Shown here: piece by piece, positions 33,025 through 42,730 of the stretch | Layout of the letters: every line of letters begins with the position of its first letter | Numbering within the stretch: the first letter of the stretch is position 1 | NCBI RefSeq assembly: GCF_050015995.1 | Contig: NZ_JBNHEP010000180.1 | Coordinates: 1-64,000, forward strand | Source of the DNA: Trichodesmium sp050015995 | GTDB taxonomy: Bacteria; Cyanobacteriota; Cyanobacteriia; Cyanobacteriales; Microcoleaceae | Direction of reading: 5' to 3' | DNA: 64,000 nucleotides | Program-made: the position numbers and the translations under genes | Notes under the pieces: generated by a model | Database searches by the model: none | The model's input: only the letters and a program-made list of their open reading frames with translations | What the model was told of the DNA's origin: nothing

Positions 33025-34170
33025 CTATTCTTGCTTCAACCTGGCAACGTCGGCGTTATCCAGTCCACAAGCTGATACGGGCGAACTGCCCGCCATAGCT
33101 AAATTTAATGCTGCATTCAAGTCTCTATCACAACTAAAATTGCAGTGTTCGCAGTTGAAAACGCGCTCTGATAACAACAGAGACTCTTTTACAGTTCCAC
33201 ACCTACTACAGGTTTTAGAACTGGGAAACCATCTATCAACAATGATTAACTCAGAACCATATAATTTACACTTGTATTCTAGCTGTCTACGAAACTCGTA
33301 AAAACCCATATCAGCAACAGCCTTGGCTAACTTATGATTGGCCATCATTCCTGATATATTAAGGTCTTCTATTACTATTTGGCTGTGGTTTTTAGCCAAA
33401 TAAGTGGTTAATTTATGTAATGTATCCTTTCTGATATTAGCTATTGTGTTGTGTAATTGAGCTATTTTGAGTTGTGCTTTCTTCCAATTAGACGAAAACT
33501 TAGTTTTATGTCGGTTTAAATATTGCAACCGAGAGAGCTTTGCTTCAAGCTTTCGGTAAGACTTCGCACCAACAAAAACTTCACCAGTTGATAATGTTGC
33601 TAAAGTTTTTACTCCTAAATCTACGCCAACTACATCGACTGACTTCTCAGTAATTTGAGGTATGGTTTCTACTTTAAAGCTTATAAACCAACGACCTGAT
33701 GCCCTACTAATAGTTACAGACTTAGGAGTAACATTATCAGGAAGTATTTCGTATGTTTTAATCCACCCAATCCGGGGTAATTTTATACGGTTAAAACCTA
33801 CTGATATCGAACCATCTAAAGTAAAACTATCATCTCTACCTTTTTTCTTGAATTTAGGTTGACCTGACACTTTGCTGAATCTTCGTTTCCAAGCGTCTGA
33901 TAAATACCTCAAAGCATATTGAGGAGCGCACTTAGAAACTTCATAGTACCAATAGTTATTCGGTTTAACCATTGCTACTAAAAGTTTATGCAGATCGATT
34001 GCAGTAGGAAAAAATAGTTTACCATCAGGATTATTGGAATTGTGACTAAGGATATTTCTAGTTAACCATAATCCCCAATTCCAGGCGTGACGAGCTACAC
34101 CTGCGTGTTTAGCCAGTAATGTTTTTTGCTGTTTATTTGGGTGTAATTCAGTTTTGAATCCAAGTAGCAT
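33025..34170 (-). CDS. tnpB: TnpB, RNA-guided nuclease of IS200/IS605-type element
   Basis: 381 residues, full length. RuvC-like active site is intact: Asp184 in VVGVDLGVKT, Glu268 in IVIEDLNISGM, Asp350 in CDRDLNAALNL. The zinc ribbon CSRC...CEHC (Cys321, 324, 340, 343) lies between motifs II and III. The N-terminal domain begins LLGFKTELHPNKQQ as usual. TnpB proteins are guided by an RNA from the element's 3' end and cut DNA, favouring element retention. No TnpA lies beside it, so it is a solo tnpB that may be immobile or moved in trans. ATG at 34170. The C-terminal SACGLDNADVARLKQE tail is typical of cyanobacterial members. Confidence 0.92.
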   Translation of the reverse strand: MLLGFKTELHPNKQQKTLLAKHAGVARHAWNWGLWLTRNILSHNSNNPDGKLFFPTAIDLHKLLVAMVKPNNYWYYEVSKCAPQYALRYLSDAWKRRFSKVSGQPKFKKKGRDDSFTLDGSISVGFNRIKLPRIGWIKTYEILPDNVTPKSVTISRASGRWFISFKVETIPQITEKSVDVVGVDLGVKTLATLSTGEVFVGAKSYRKLEAKLSRLQYLNRHKTKFSSNWKKAQLKIAQLHNTIANIRKDTLHKLTTYLAKNHSQIVIEDLNISGMMANHKLAKAVADMGFYEFRRQLEYKCKLYGSELIIVDRWFPSSKTCSRCGTVKESLLLSERVFNCEHCNFSCDRDLNAALNLAMAGSSPVSACGLDNADVARLKQE

Positions 34171-34330
34171 AAACAGATAATCCCAGATTTTTATAGATAA
34201 TACCAGATTTTAGCCAACAGTTACAAGCCCCTATACCTTCTGCCTTACCTTCATAATAAACCTTCTTACCTTCATAATAAACCTTCTGTCTAAACCTGAT
34301 TTAGTACAATATCAAGTCTGGTAGCATCAT

Positions 34331-34428
34331 TAGACATCTCCACAAAAGAGGGAATAGGTATGGAGGGGGAAATAATTGATAATTTCTGTAGGATAATTGA
34401 TTTTATTTTTTATTTTTGGAGAAGTCTA
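34331..34428. repeat. MITE-like element, family B
   Basis: TAGACATCTCCACAAAAGAG at left, TTTTTGGAGAAGTCTA at right. Short GGGAATAGG cargo and the shared TAATTGATAATTTCTGTAG block. Confidence 0.7.
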
Positions 34429-34507
34429 TTAGTATATAAAAGTCATAATGGAGAAAAGTCTTCTGCCTTCCTTCCACAACAGATTTAGAATGAAAAACCT
34501 ATCTAAC

Positions 34508-35260
34508 TTAAACTGCTAAAAATTTTTGGATTATCTCTTGAGTTAGGTCTGTGGTATTTCCTGACGCAACAATTCCTCCTTTTTGCATTGCATAATATCG
34601 GTCTGCTTTGCTTACAAAATGGAGATGTTGTTCTACCAAAAGAACAGAAATACCCCTACTTTCAATAATATTTCTGAGTGCAGTTTCTATCTCTAAAATG
34701 ATAGAGGGTTGAATACCTTCTGTTGGTTCATCTAATAAAAGTAAATTTGGTTTACCCATCAAAGCACGAGCGATCGCTAGTTGTTGTTGTTGACCTCCAC
34801 TCAAGTTTCCTCCCATTCTAAATAACATTGTTTTCAGAGTAGGAAATAACTCGAATATTTCTTCAGGTATTTCACTTTTTCCTTTTCTACCTTCTTTTCT
34901 TGCTTCTAAACCTAACAATAAATTTTCTTTTACTGTCAATCTAGGTATAATTTCTCTACCTTGGGGTACATAACCAATACCTAGACGAGCACGTTGGTCT
35001 GTTCTGAGGTTAGCGATCGCTTTACCCCATAAGTTAATTGTTCCTTTCCGTGGTTTTAGTAATCCCATTACTGTTTTTAATAATGTTGTTTTTCCGACTC
35101 CATTTCTACCAATTAAACATACCATTTCTCCTCGTTTTACACTTAAATCTACATCCCGCAGAATATGACTTTCTCCATAAAATACATTTAGATTAGATAT
35201 TTGTAGGGTGGTATAATTAAGCTGATTTTTATCAGTTTTATCCTGGATATCAAAATTCAT
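34508..35260 (-). CDS. urtE: Urea ABC transporter ATP-binding subunit UrtE
   Basis: 250 residues. Cytosolic ATPase of the high-affinity urea uptake system. Walker A is GRNGVGKTT, the signature LSGGQQQQLAIARAL and Walker B LLLLDEPTEG; the branched-chain amino-acid/urea LivF-type order is clear. The frame runs up to 35314, but residues before the ATG at 35260 come from a repeat element, so that ATG is chosen. The A of this start codon is the last base of a family D element (35260-35384), so the leader, including the GGGG about 9 bases upstream, is supplied by the repeat. It lies 1.28 kb from urtD. Confidence 0.92.
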   Translation of the reverse strand: MNFDIQDKTDKNQLNYTTLQISNLNVFYGESHILRDVDLSVKRGEMVCLIGRNGVGKTTLLKTVMGLLKPRKGTINLWGKAIANLRTDQRARLGIGYVPQGREIIPRLTVKENLLLGLEARKEGRKGKSEIPEEIFELFPTLKTMLFRMGGNLSGGQQQQLAIARALMGKPNLLLLDEPTEGIQPSIILEIETALRNIIESRGISVLLVEQHLHFVSKADRYYAMQKGGIVASGNTTDLTQEIIQKFLAV

Positions 35261-35384
35261 ATAGCAATCCCCTGTATATTTGTGTATAAAAATCTTACTG
35301 CTTTTAGGGAACACTTAACTGGTGGGAATTTCAGTTTTTTTATCTACTTTTTGATTACCCGCAACCCATGCACGGATTGCTATA
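35260..35384. mobile_element. MITE-like element, family D copy 1, abutting urtE start
   Basis: Ends TATAGCAATCCC and GGATTGCTATA. It aligns almost base for base with the reverse complement of 51409-51539. The main difference is the central repeat, GGGAACACTTAACTGG here against GGGAAAAGGGAAAAGGGAAC there. Confidence 0.85.
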
Positions 35385-36542
35385 GTTTTTATTTTTGGTA
35401 GTGGTATACAAGTAGTGATATATTAAAAAAAGTCAAGTAGTCAAGGAAATACTATTTCTTTGAAACTAAGAATTTAAGATAATTTCTGTTAAGTGTTAAG
35501 TGTTAAGTGTTCCCTACCTCTACCCTAAATCACAATCATCAAAGGACTACCTTATTTTTTTTTATTTTTTATTTGAGTTTAAGGAAGAAGGAGGAAGAAT
35601 AATTTAGTTATCTAGGCAGAAAAGGAGTAAATTTTGAAAAAAAAAGGGAACAATGATAGAAATAGCTGTCTAAAATGAATAGGAGCAACTCTTTTTAAAA
35701 AAGCGGTTAGGACTCAGCCAGATGATTTTTATAGTAGTTTTCATTAACATAGAATACAGAAATTTTGGCTTAAAGGCAGAAGAAGGCAAAAGGGAGACAG
35801 AGGGCAGAAGTTTTGTAGTCAACATTTTGGAAAACCGCTATAATCAGCGATTAAGGGGATTTCAACCCCGATAATACAATCCTGCCTATGCAGGGTAGCA
35901 GGTAATTTTAACCAGAGCCGCTGTCGCTAAAAGCTGAAGGCCGAAGTTCCGACCCAGGAGGCTAGCTGTTTGCGGAGCATTCCGGTACGGAAATGCTTTT
36001 AGCTGATAGCTAGTTAAACATCTCTGCTCAAGATGCACTTTTTTGTAGCATTCTTTTTTCAAAGTAGTATAATCCTGCTGAAAAGTCGTCATTGCAACGA
36101 TATGAAATAATCTAGCGCCACCCCTGAAATTGCTTCCTTCAAGGAGTTCGAGTTGCTGCAGACCTACAATAACTAATTATATCATATCCATTTGTATTGT
36201 TTGTGTAAGTCGAAAAATATCTACCCCTCTTTTAAGTTCTTATTCCTTTCAAACCCACATTCCGCACTTCAATTTGTAGTATCAAGATTAGCATGAAAAG
36301 CAGTGGTTGGGTAAGTATTCATACTCTATAAATATCTCTATTTAACTTTCTCCTGAGTCAAATTTTCCGGAAAATTTTAAGCATAAATACTTGCTTAACT
36401 GTTGACTACTATGACTTTCTCCTAAATTCTGACTCCTGAATTCTGACTCCTGACTCCTAATTGAATATTACATTTTATCGTGCGGAATGTAGGTTCAAAC
36501 CTTATTCCTTCTTCCTTCTTCCTTACTTCTACCAGAAGTTTC
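35385..36542. other. Expanded urtD-urtE spacer, no gene
   Basis: About 1.16 kb with an AAGTGTT heptamer array (about 35490-35511), a GGGGATTTCAACCCC hairpin near 35856, a dispersed repeat (35925-36013, AGCTGATAGC-type), a worn family A element (about 36066-36187, with GTCATTGCAACG) and a CTGACTC/GAATTCTGACT array near 36425-36465. No ORF with gene-like composition. Confidence 0.5.
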
Positions 36543-37277
36543 TCAACCTAAATAAACCTCTATAACTCTGGGATCATGCTGTACCTCATTCATATTTCCC
36601 TCACAAAGTACAGAACCTTGATGTAAAACAGTTACTTTTTTGGCTATTTGACGCACAAATTCCATATCATGTTCAATCACAATAATTGAATGACTAGCAG
36701 CCAAATTTAACAAAATAGAACCAATATTTTTTGTTTCTTCATCAGTCAAACCAGCTACAGGTTCATCTATTAACAATAACTCAGGAGATTGAGCAACTAA
36801 CATCCCTATTTCTAAACGTTGTTTTTCACCATGAGATAAAAAAGCAGCCTTAATATCTGCTTTTCCAACTAAACCTATGGTTTCTAATAAACCAGCCACA
36901 CTTCTAATCTCTGCTACAGGAACTTTACGAAATAAAGTAGCAATTACTCCTTTCTGGCGATTAATAACTAAATCTAAATTTTCTCTAACAGTTAAATTCA
37001 GATATACCCTTGGTGTTTGAAACTTACGCCCAATACCCATACAAGCTATCTTATCTTCAGGAATTTTAATTAAATTCTTACCTCTAAATAAAACTTTTCC
37101 TGTTGTTGGTTGAACTTTGCCAGTAATCACATCTAAAAAAGTAGTCTTTCCAGCTCCATTCGGACCTATAATAACTCGTAATTCACCAATATCCATCGTA
37201 AAATTGAGGTTATTCAGAGCCTTAAAATCATCAAAACTAACAGTTAAATTTTGAATTTCTAAAATTTTATCTACCAC
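36543..37277 (-). CDS. urtD: Urea ABC transporter ATP-binding subunit UrtD
   Basis: 244 residues, GTG start at 37277. Walker A GPNGAGKTT, signature LSHGEKQRLEIGML (the His variant typical of LivG/UrtD), Walker B LLLIDEPVAG, and H-loop IVIEHDMEFV. Pairs with UrtE to energise urea import through UrtBC. The start lies 29 bp after urtC, the only compact junction left in this operon, so the two are surely co-transcribed. Confidence 0.93.
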   Translation of the reverse strand: MVDKILEIQNLTVSFDDFKALNNLNFTMDIGELRVIIGPNGAGKTTFLDVITGKVQPTTGKVLFRGKNLIKIPEDKIACMGIGRKFQTPRVYLNLTVRENLDLVINRQKGVIATLFRKVPVAEIRSVAGLLETIGLVGKADIKAAFLSHGEKQRLEIGMLVAQSPELLLIDEPVAGLTDEETKNIGSILLNLAASHSIIVIEHDMEFVRQIAKKVTVLHQGSVLCEGNMNEVQHDPRVIEVYLG

Positions 37278-37306
37278 TTATTTTTCACCTCATATAAACC
37301 TAATTT

Positions 37307-38452
37307 TTATTTTTCTAGTTTTTCCAGTTTTTCTTTTTCTAGCTGAACTTCTGGATTTTCATCTATATTAGGATAGGTCATAAGTGGGTGAGAGTAACCA
37401 AGGAGCGATCGCAACTTCAACCAACCATATTCTTGCCACCAACCAACAATTCCATTAGGTAATATTGTCACAACTAATAAAAATAATGCTCCTTGAAAAA
37501 ATAACCATATTTGGGGAAATTGTTCGCTTAAAAAAGTTCGTCCGAAATTAACTAATAACGTACCAATAATTGCACCGACTAAAGTTCCTCTACCCCCTAC
37601 CCCTACCCAAATAACCATTTCAATTGAAAAAGCTACTTCCATATAACTAGGGGTAACAATGCCACTTTGAACTGTATATAACGCTCCAGAAATTCCAGCG
37701 ATCGCCCCGGAAATAGCAAATACTAAAACTTTAAATTCGGTGGGATTATATCCAGAAAATCTGACCCTAGTTTCATCATCTCTAATAGCAATTAATAGAC
37801 GACCAAATCTGCCACAGGTTAACCAACGACAAATTAAATAAATAACAATAACGCTAAAAATTGTTACTTCATAAAATATTAATTGTGATGGTTCTGAACC
37901 TGCTAAAATACCGAAAAAATTTTCCGTATCTGTTTTCAAACCATTTGTACCATTAATTAATTTTTGCTGACCGTTGAAGAAGTTAAAAAATACCAGTAAA
38001 GCTGCTTGAGTAAGAATAGAAAAGTAAACTCCTTTAATTCGATTTTTAAACACTAGATATCCGAGAATCGCTGCGGTCATAGCTGGAACAAATATAATTG
38101 CTAAAATTGTGATAGGAAAAGAGTGAAAAGGTTGCCAAAATAGAGGAAGTTTTTCTACACCATAAAGAGTAAAAAATTCTGGTAATTCTCCTTCTGGCAA
38201 TTGTAATTTCAGGTGCATTGCTAAACCATAACCTCCTAGTGCAAAAAATATGCCATGACCCAAGCTTAATAAACCAGTATAACCCCAGATTAAATCTATA
38301 CCTAAAGCCACAATTGCTAGGGAGAGAAAACGCCCTAATAATTTTAATCTAAACCCGGGTAAAGTTAATGGCATTACGATGGAAAATATTAAAGTTATTA
38401 CTGCTATTATGCCGATTTTAGTTAATAATTTCTGATGTTTATTTTTAATCAT
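37307..38452 (-). CDS. urtC: Urea ABC transporter permease UrtC
   Basis: 381 residues, polytopic inner-membrane permease of the LivM type. About ten hydrophobic segments; characteristic LGIDLIWGYTGLLSLGHGIF near residue 50 and IRDDETRVRFSGYNPTEFK near residue 220. The C-terminal tail is long and Glu/Lys-rich. Forms the channel with UrtB. ATG at 38452. Separated from urtB by 1.78 kb of repeats. Confidence 0.93.
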   Translation of the reverse strand: MIKNKHQKLLTKIGIIAVITLIFSIVMPLTLPGFRLKLLGRFLSLAIVALGIDLIWGYTGLLSLGHGIFFALGGYGLAMHLKLQLPEGELPEFFTLYGVEKLPLFWQPFHSFPITILAIIFVPAMTAAILGYLVFKNRIKGVYFSILTQAALLVFFNFFNGQQKLINGTNGLKTDTENFFGILAGSEPSQLIFYEVTIFSVIVIYLICRWLTCGRFGRLLIAIRDDETRVRFSGYNPTEFKVLVFAISGAIAGISGALYTVQSGIVTPSYMEVAFSIEMVIWVGVGGRGTLVGAIIGTLLVNFGRTFLSEQFPQIWLFFQGALFLLVVTILPNGIVGWWQEYGWLKLRSLLGYSHPLMTYPNIDENPEVQLEKEKLEKLEK

Positions 38453-39424
38453 AAAATTAAGGAATGGAAAATAGGGAGTAGTAGACTGACACAGCTAATT
38501 TAGTACAAAATTTCTAGTAGACTGTTTCATCTTATACCAATTTGAAAAAAGAATGTTACCAATAGTTTAGTCAACTAAAATAGTTGAAGTCAGATGCATA
38601 TTTGTTCAAATAGATTGTTTGAGGGCAAAAAATGATAATAATAACTACTTCTACTGACTACTGACTACTGACTATTGACTACTAGAAACAGTATTAATAT
38701 TTGTAGCAAACATTTATAAAATTGGTATTATACCAAATTCGATGATAGTAAGGAGATATTTATAAACACATAGGGAGTAGGAGGGAATTTTTGATGAATA
38801 AGAGTCGGATAATTGATTTTAGGAAGTACGGAGTAGGGGATAAAATTGATAAATAAGAGTCGGATAATTGATTTTATTTTTGATTATTGGAGATGTCTAA
38901 TACTATTTCCCAAAAAGAATACTATATTTAATTAGGTGGGGAAGTGTGGGGACTGTGGGAGGTGTGGGGAGAGGTAAAAGTAGGAAGAATATATATTAAC
39001 TGAACTTAAATTGTCACGGAGAGACTGGAAATCTTGGTAAATATTTAACTTTTGAAATATAGCTCAAGCACAGCATTACTTTTAGTAATTGGTATAATAG
39101 TCAGTAGCATTATTTTAGCTGAAACAGTTTACTATTTTGGCAGGCGATCACTCTTTTTGTCTTATACGCAGAAACCGGGTTTATCGACGAAATTTCGTGA
39201 TTTAAAAAATAATCAAGCAAATAAACCGGGTTTATTATTTGGGTGCATAACTCCTGATAATTAATATTATTTGTTCAACGTTTGGAGGAACAAATTATTC
39301 CTACACAAGCACAACTCTTACAATGTTAGATCCTATCTTGTTGGGGAACAAAATTTTATTTACCAATTAACTTAATAATATTAGATGATAATAGTAAGAA
39401 TACATTGATGTTAATTGGGAAAAA
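38453..39424. other. urtB-urtC spacer, part 1: repeat fragments
   Basis: A lone family F end (about 38478-38515), a GACTACTGACTACT array (38649-38690), a worn family B element ending GGAGATGTCTA near 38895, and a TTG-initiated 70-codon ORF at 39052-39264 with one hydrophobic helix that lacks a ribosome-binding site. I do not call that ORF a gene. Confidence 0.45.
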
Positions 39425-39638
39425 TAGACCTCTTGCAAAAGTTGGTAGTCCTGCATAGTAATGGTGAATATGTATATTTTTTTTAATTTATTCCCACACT
39501 CCCCACACTTTCTCTACCATTACTATGCACCACCACCCAAAAGTTTTAATTAAATCAATTTAAGATATGAAATAAACTATTTTGTCCCCCTATTTCCTAT
39601 TCCCTGTTCCCTGTTTCTTGACTTCTGCAAGAAGTCTA
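39425..39638. repeat. MITE-like element, family C, carrying a nested insert
   Basis: TAGACCTCTTGCAAAAGTT at left, ACTTCTGCAAGAAGTCTA at right, inverted relative to 3553-3665. The middle carries a second inverted pair (CTGCATAGTAATGGTG... TACTATGCACCACC) and a CCCTGTT/CCTATTC heptamer array. Confidence 0.65.
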
Positions 39639-39669
39639 ATATTGAGATTGAAATTCAACCTAAGGTCGA

Positions 39670-39909
39670 ATGGAACCAATGAATAAAAAACATGATTTTA
39701 AAACTATGACTTATTAAGAGTTAAAAAGTTATGTTTTATCTCATCGAGATGATGATGAAGCTTTTTATGCTTATGTTGATAAAGTAAATGAAAGGAAAGA
39801 TAGAGTAGTTTATCCACTTTTAAAATCATTAGAAGATTTGGATAAATATCCCGAAGTTATTGAAAAAATGCGTCAGTCTTCCCAGAAGAATTTTCCGAAA
39901 AATAATTGA
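39670..39909 (+). pseudogene. Small conserved cyanobacterial ORF (DUF6887-like) with one stop
   Basis: An 80-codon frame, MNKKHDFKTMTY-stop-ELKSYVLSHRDDDEAFYAYV..., ending SSQKNFPKNN at TGA 39907-39909. It resembles small cyanobacterial proteins with the pattern F-K-x-M-T-x-x-E-L-x-x-Y-V-L-x-H-R-D-D-x-E-A-F-Y, which I associate with DUF6887 from memory. The only visible lesion is TAA at 39715-39717. A downstream restart is unlikely because no ATG follows for many codons. No partner gene is next to it. Confidence 0.65.
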
Positions 39910-39968
39910 TTTATTGGTTTTAATTTTTCTCTTGGAATTATGGAGCGATCGCCCTGTTTCTTGTTTCT

Positions 39969-40122
39969 TTTATTATTCATCTCCTCTGGCTGGGTGCTTC
40001 AGAGAATGAATTTAATTATTGCTCTATACGCAATAGTAGGAAATTTTTATTATTCATCTCCTCTGGCTGGATGCTTCAGGAAATGAATCAGCTATTGCTC
40101 TATACGCAATAGTATTGGTCAG
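39969..40122. repeat. 77-bp tandem duplication
   Basis: Two copies of a unit containing TATTCATCTCCTCTGGCTGG and TTGCTCTATACGCAATAGTA at an offset of 77 bp (39981 versus 40058). ATTGCTCTATACGCAAT is itself a small hairpin. Confidence 0.75.
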
Positions 40123-40232
40123 CTTTTTTTTCTGAATCAATCATTTTTTCTTAGCAGTTTGGCATTGGTATTTAGAGACTACTGTTAATTTTTAACTTTT
40201 AACTTTTAACTGTTAACTGTTAACTTTTGACT

Positions 40233-41393
40233 TTATAATTCCACTCCTCGACCTTTTTGCGGAAATAAACCTGCTGGTTTAAGTTGTAAAAAAACAATAA
40301 TTAAAACAAATATCATTACTTTTGCCATAGAAGTAGTTGCAAAGAAATTGAATAAGTCAGTCAAAGGTTTGAGACTTTCCGTATTTCCCAAAATTAAAGC
40401 GATAGTTCCTGAACCAATCAAATAATTAGTAATGCCAATCCCCATTGCAGCAATAACAGTACCAAATAAATTCCCTACTCCACCAACTACAACCACCATA
40501 AAAGCATCTACTATATAACTTTGTCCTGTATTCGGACCGACTGAACCTAATAACGTAATTGCACAACCAGCAATTCCAGCCAATCCCGAACCCAAAGAAA
40601 ATGTAATAGTATCAACCCGATCTGTTGGGATACCTAAACAAGCACTCATACTTCTATTTTGAGTAACAGCTTTAATTCTTAAACCCCAATTTGATTTATT
40701 CAAAAATAAGTAAATTCCTAGCAAACTTATAGCAGTTAAGATAATTATAAAAATCCGAGAATATGGTAATTGAAACTCACCAAGAGGTAATCCACCTTGT
40801 AACCAAACAGGGGCAGTAACATCAACATTTCTAGAACTAAACCAAGGTTTTGTTAAGGCAGGATTTGTCAATAAAAATCCCAAATTAGTAGCGATTGCTA
40901 AAGACAAGAAACAAATAATTACTATTGCTAAATTTTTGATTTTTTCCCAATCATAACGACGTTTTTTGAGGAAGTAAATACTGCCAAAATAGAAGATACA
41001 AAAAATTATGATGCCGATAGTTAATACCCCATTTACACTCCGAACAAATTGACGCAAAATCAGACTAACTCCCCAAGTTGCTAGTAGAGTTTCTAAAGGT
41101 CTGCCATAAAGAAAACGTATTACCCCTTTTTCTAAAATCAAACCAGCGATCGCTACGACTATAAAGGCAATAGGAATGGCGAAAAAAATATAAATATTAG
41201 AAATAGGTTTACCCATGCCATTACAAATATTTTGAACTACGAAAGTAGTATAAGCACCTAACATCATTAATTCACCATGAGCTAAGTTAATTACTCCCAT
41301 TAATCCAAAAATAATGGCTAATCCTAGAGCGACAATTAATAAGACTGAACCAATACTTATACCGTTAAATATGGCGATTAATAATTCTTGCAT
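40233..41393 (-). CDS. urtB: Urea ABC transporter permease UrtB
   Basis: 386 residues, LivH-type polytopic permease. Start MQELLIAIFNGISIGSVLL, then GLMGVINLAHGELMMLGAY (family signature) and GSGLAGIAGC and VVVVGGVGNLFGT in the second half. The open frame extends to 41516, but those 41 codons translate a heptamer array (SLFPVPCSLFPVPC), so the ATG at 41393 is the true start. Lies between 1.3-kb and 1.8-kb repeat-filled spacers. Confidence 0.93.
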   Translation of the reverse strand: MQELLIAIFNGISIGSVLLIVALGLAIIFGLMGVINLAHGELMMLGAYTTFVVQNICNGMGKPISNIYIFFAIPIAFIVVAIAGLILEKGVIRFLYGRPLETLLATWGVSLILRQFVRSVNGVLTIGIIIFCIFYFGSIYFLKKRRYDWEKIKNLAIVIICFLSLAIATNLGFLLTNPALTKPWFSSRNVDVTAPVWLQGGLPLGEFQLPYSRIFIIILTAISLLGIYLFLNKSNWGLRIKAVTQNRSMSACLGIPTDRVDTITFSLGSGLAGIAGCAITLLGSVGPNTGQSYIVDAFMVVVVGGVGNLFGTVIAAMGIGITNYLIGSGTIALILGNTESLKPLTDLFNFFATTSMAKVMIFVLIIVFLQLKPAGLFPQKGRGVEL

Positions 41394-41429
41394 TTTAATT
41401 AAGAGATTGTTTGTAAAGGAAATATAAAA

Positions 41430-41510
41430 AGGAGATAGGGAACAGGGAACAGGGAACAGGGAACAGGGAACAGGGAATAGGGAATAGGGAATAGGGAATA
41501 AGGAGGAAGA
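41430..41510. repeat. GGGAACA / GGGAATA heptamer array
   Basis: About ten tandem heptamers immediately upstream of urtB, in the leader of its mRNA. They extend the urtB frame artificially. Confidence 0.85.
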
Positions 41511-41729
41511 AATCAAGACAAATATTTGTCGCTTAAAAATCTAGGAATATATGTACTGAATACTTCTCTACCTACCAAATTTCAATCTCTTGAAGTATTA
41601 CCGCTTTTAGATTTTAGTCACTCGCATGTTCTCTTAATACTTATTTTACAAACAGTCTCTAAGGTAAGGAAGAGGGAAGAAGGAAGAAGGAAGAGGGAAG
41701 AAAGGAAAAAAGGTTCAGGAAAATAATAA

Positions 41730-42220
41730 TAGAGATAGGTCAGTTTTCGGATGAGATACAGCTACTTCTAGTACTTCTAATCAGAAATTTCCAGCTTTTC
41801 TTTTTTTCCATTCTTTTTGATAATTATTCCAGAATCAGGAAGAGAGAAGAAGGGAAATAATGATAAGAGATAGGTCAGTTATCGGATGAGACACAGCTAC
41901 CTCTAAACATAAATTTCCAGCTTTCCTTTTTTCCATTCTTTTTGATAATTACTCCAGAATTAGGAAGAGAAAAGAAAGGAAATAATGATAGAGATAGGTC
42001 AGTTATCTGATAAAACTGAGCCACCTCTAGGCATAAATTTCCAACTTTTCTTTTTTCCATTCTTTTTGATAATTACTCCAGAATTAGGAAGAGAAAAGAA
42101 AGGAAATAATGATAGAGATAGGTCAGTTATCTGATAAAACTGAGCCACCTCTAGGCATAAATTTCCAACTTTTCTTTTTTCCATTCTTTTTGATAATTAC
42201 TCCAGAATTAGGAATAAGGA
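41730..42220. repeat. 124-bp tandem array between urtA and urtB
   Basis: Four copies of a unit containing GATAGGTCAGTTATCTGAT, a CCACCTCTAGGCATAAATTT-like block and TTTTTGATAATTACTCCAGA. Anchors at 41742, 41877, 42001 and 42125 give exact 124-bp spacing for the last two intervals. 124 is not a multiple of three, so the short ORFs inside are not genes. Confidence 0.85.
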
Positions 42221-42510
42221 AGAGGGAAGATACAAGAAAAAATTTAATAGTCAGAAGTTAGAATTAAAAAAATTTTTGGAGTCGATTAAGTAGAACATTT
42301 TACGAATTTTACCGAACGCTTAACTAAGAGTAAGGAACAAGGAAAATATATTAATATTCAACTTCACTTCACCATCTGGAAAAAGTGGTGTAATTAGTGA
42401 AGGATTTAAATCCATCAATAATTACACCACACAAAATCAGATATTTTATAGAAACATTAAACCTACATATTTATCCGTCACTCGTGCAAAATTCTACTCT
42501 AATTTCTGAC

Positions 42511-42600
42511 GTAAGCATTTCTTGCGGAATGCTGCGCAAACAGCTATTAGCTATCAGCTAGCCTCCTGGGTCGTAACTACGTTAACAGCAACAAGACTCT
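42511..42600. repeat. Dispersed AGCTGATAGC-type repeat
   Basis: GCGGAATGCTGCGCAAACAG followed by CTATTAGCTATCAGCTAGCC and TCCTGGGTCGTAAC. Related stretches lie at 35925-36013 (reverse), 58547-58755 and 60227-60298. Confidence 0.6.
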
Positions 42601-42730
42601 CTCATATAGGACAGTGTTTAAATTAAAAACTAACTTTAAAGACAAGGGAGCCAACTTTTGTAGTAAGACAATTAATAAAGCTTTTATCCTAAATTAAAAG
42701 TAATAGCTGATAACTGATAACTGATAACTG

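Noticed and set aside
39052..39264. 70-codon plus-strand ORF with one hydrophobic helix
   Set aside because: TTG start, no ribosome-binding site, no recognisable family, located in repeat-rich spacer.
40233..41516. Longer urtB start at 41516
   Set aside because: The extra 41 codons translate a GGGAACA array and are absent from the permease family; ATG 41393 fits.
41730..42220. Possible CRISPR array or small repeated gene
   Set aside because: Units are identical through their length with no spacers, and 124 bp is not a codon multiple, so the 61-codon ORFs are artefacts.
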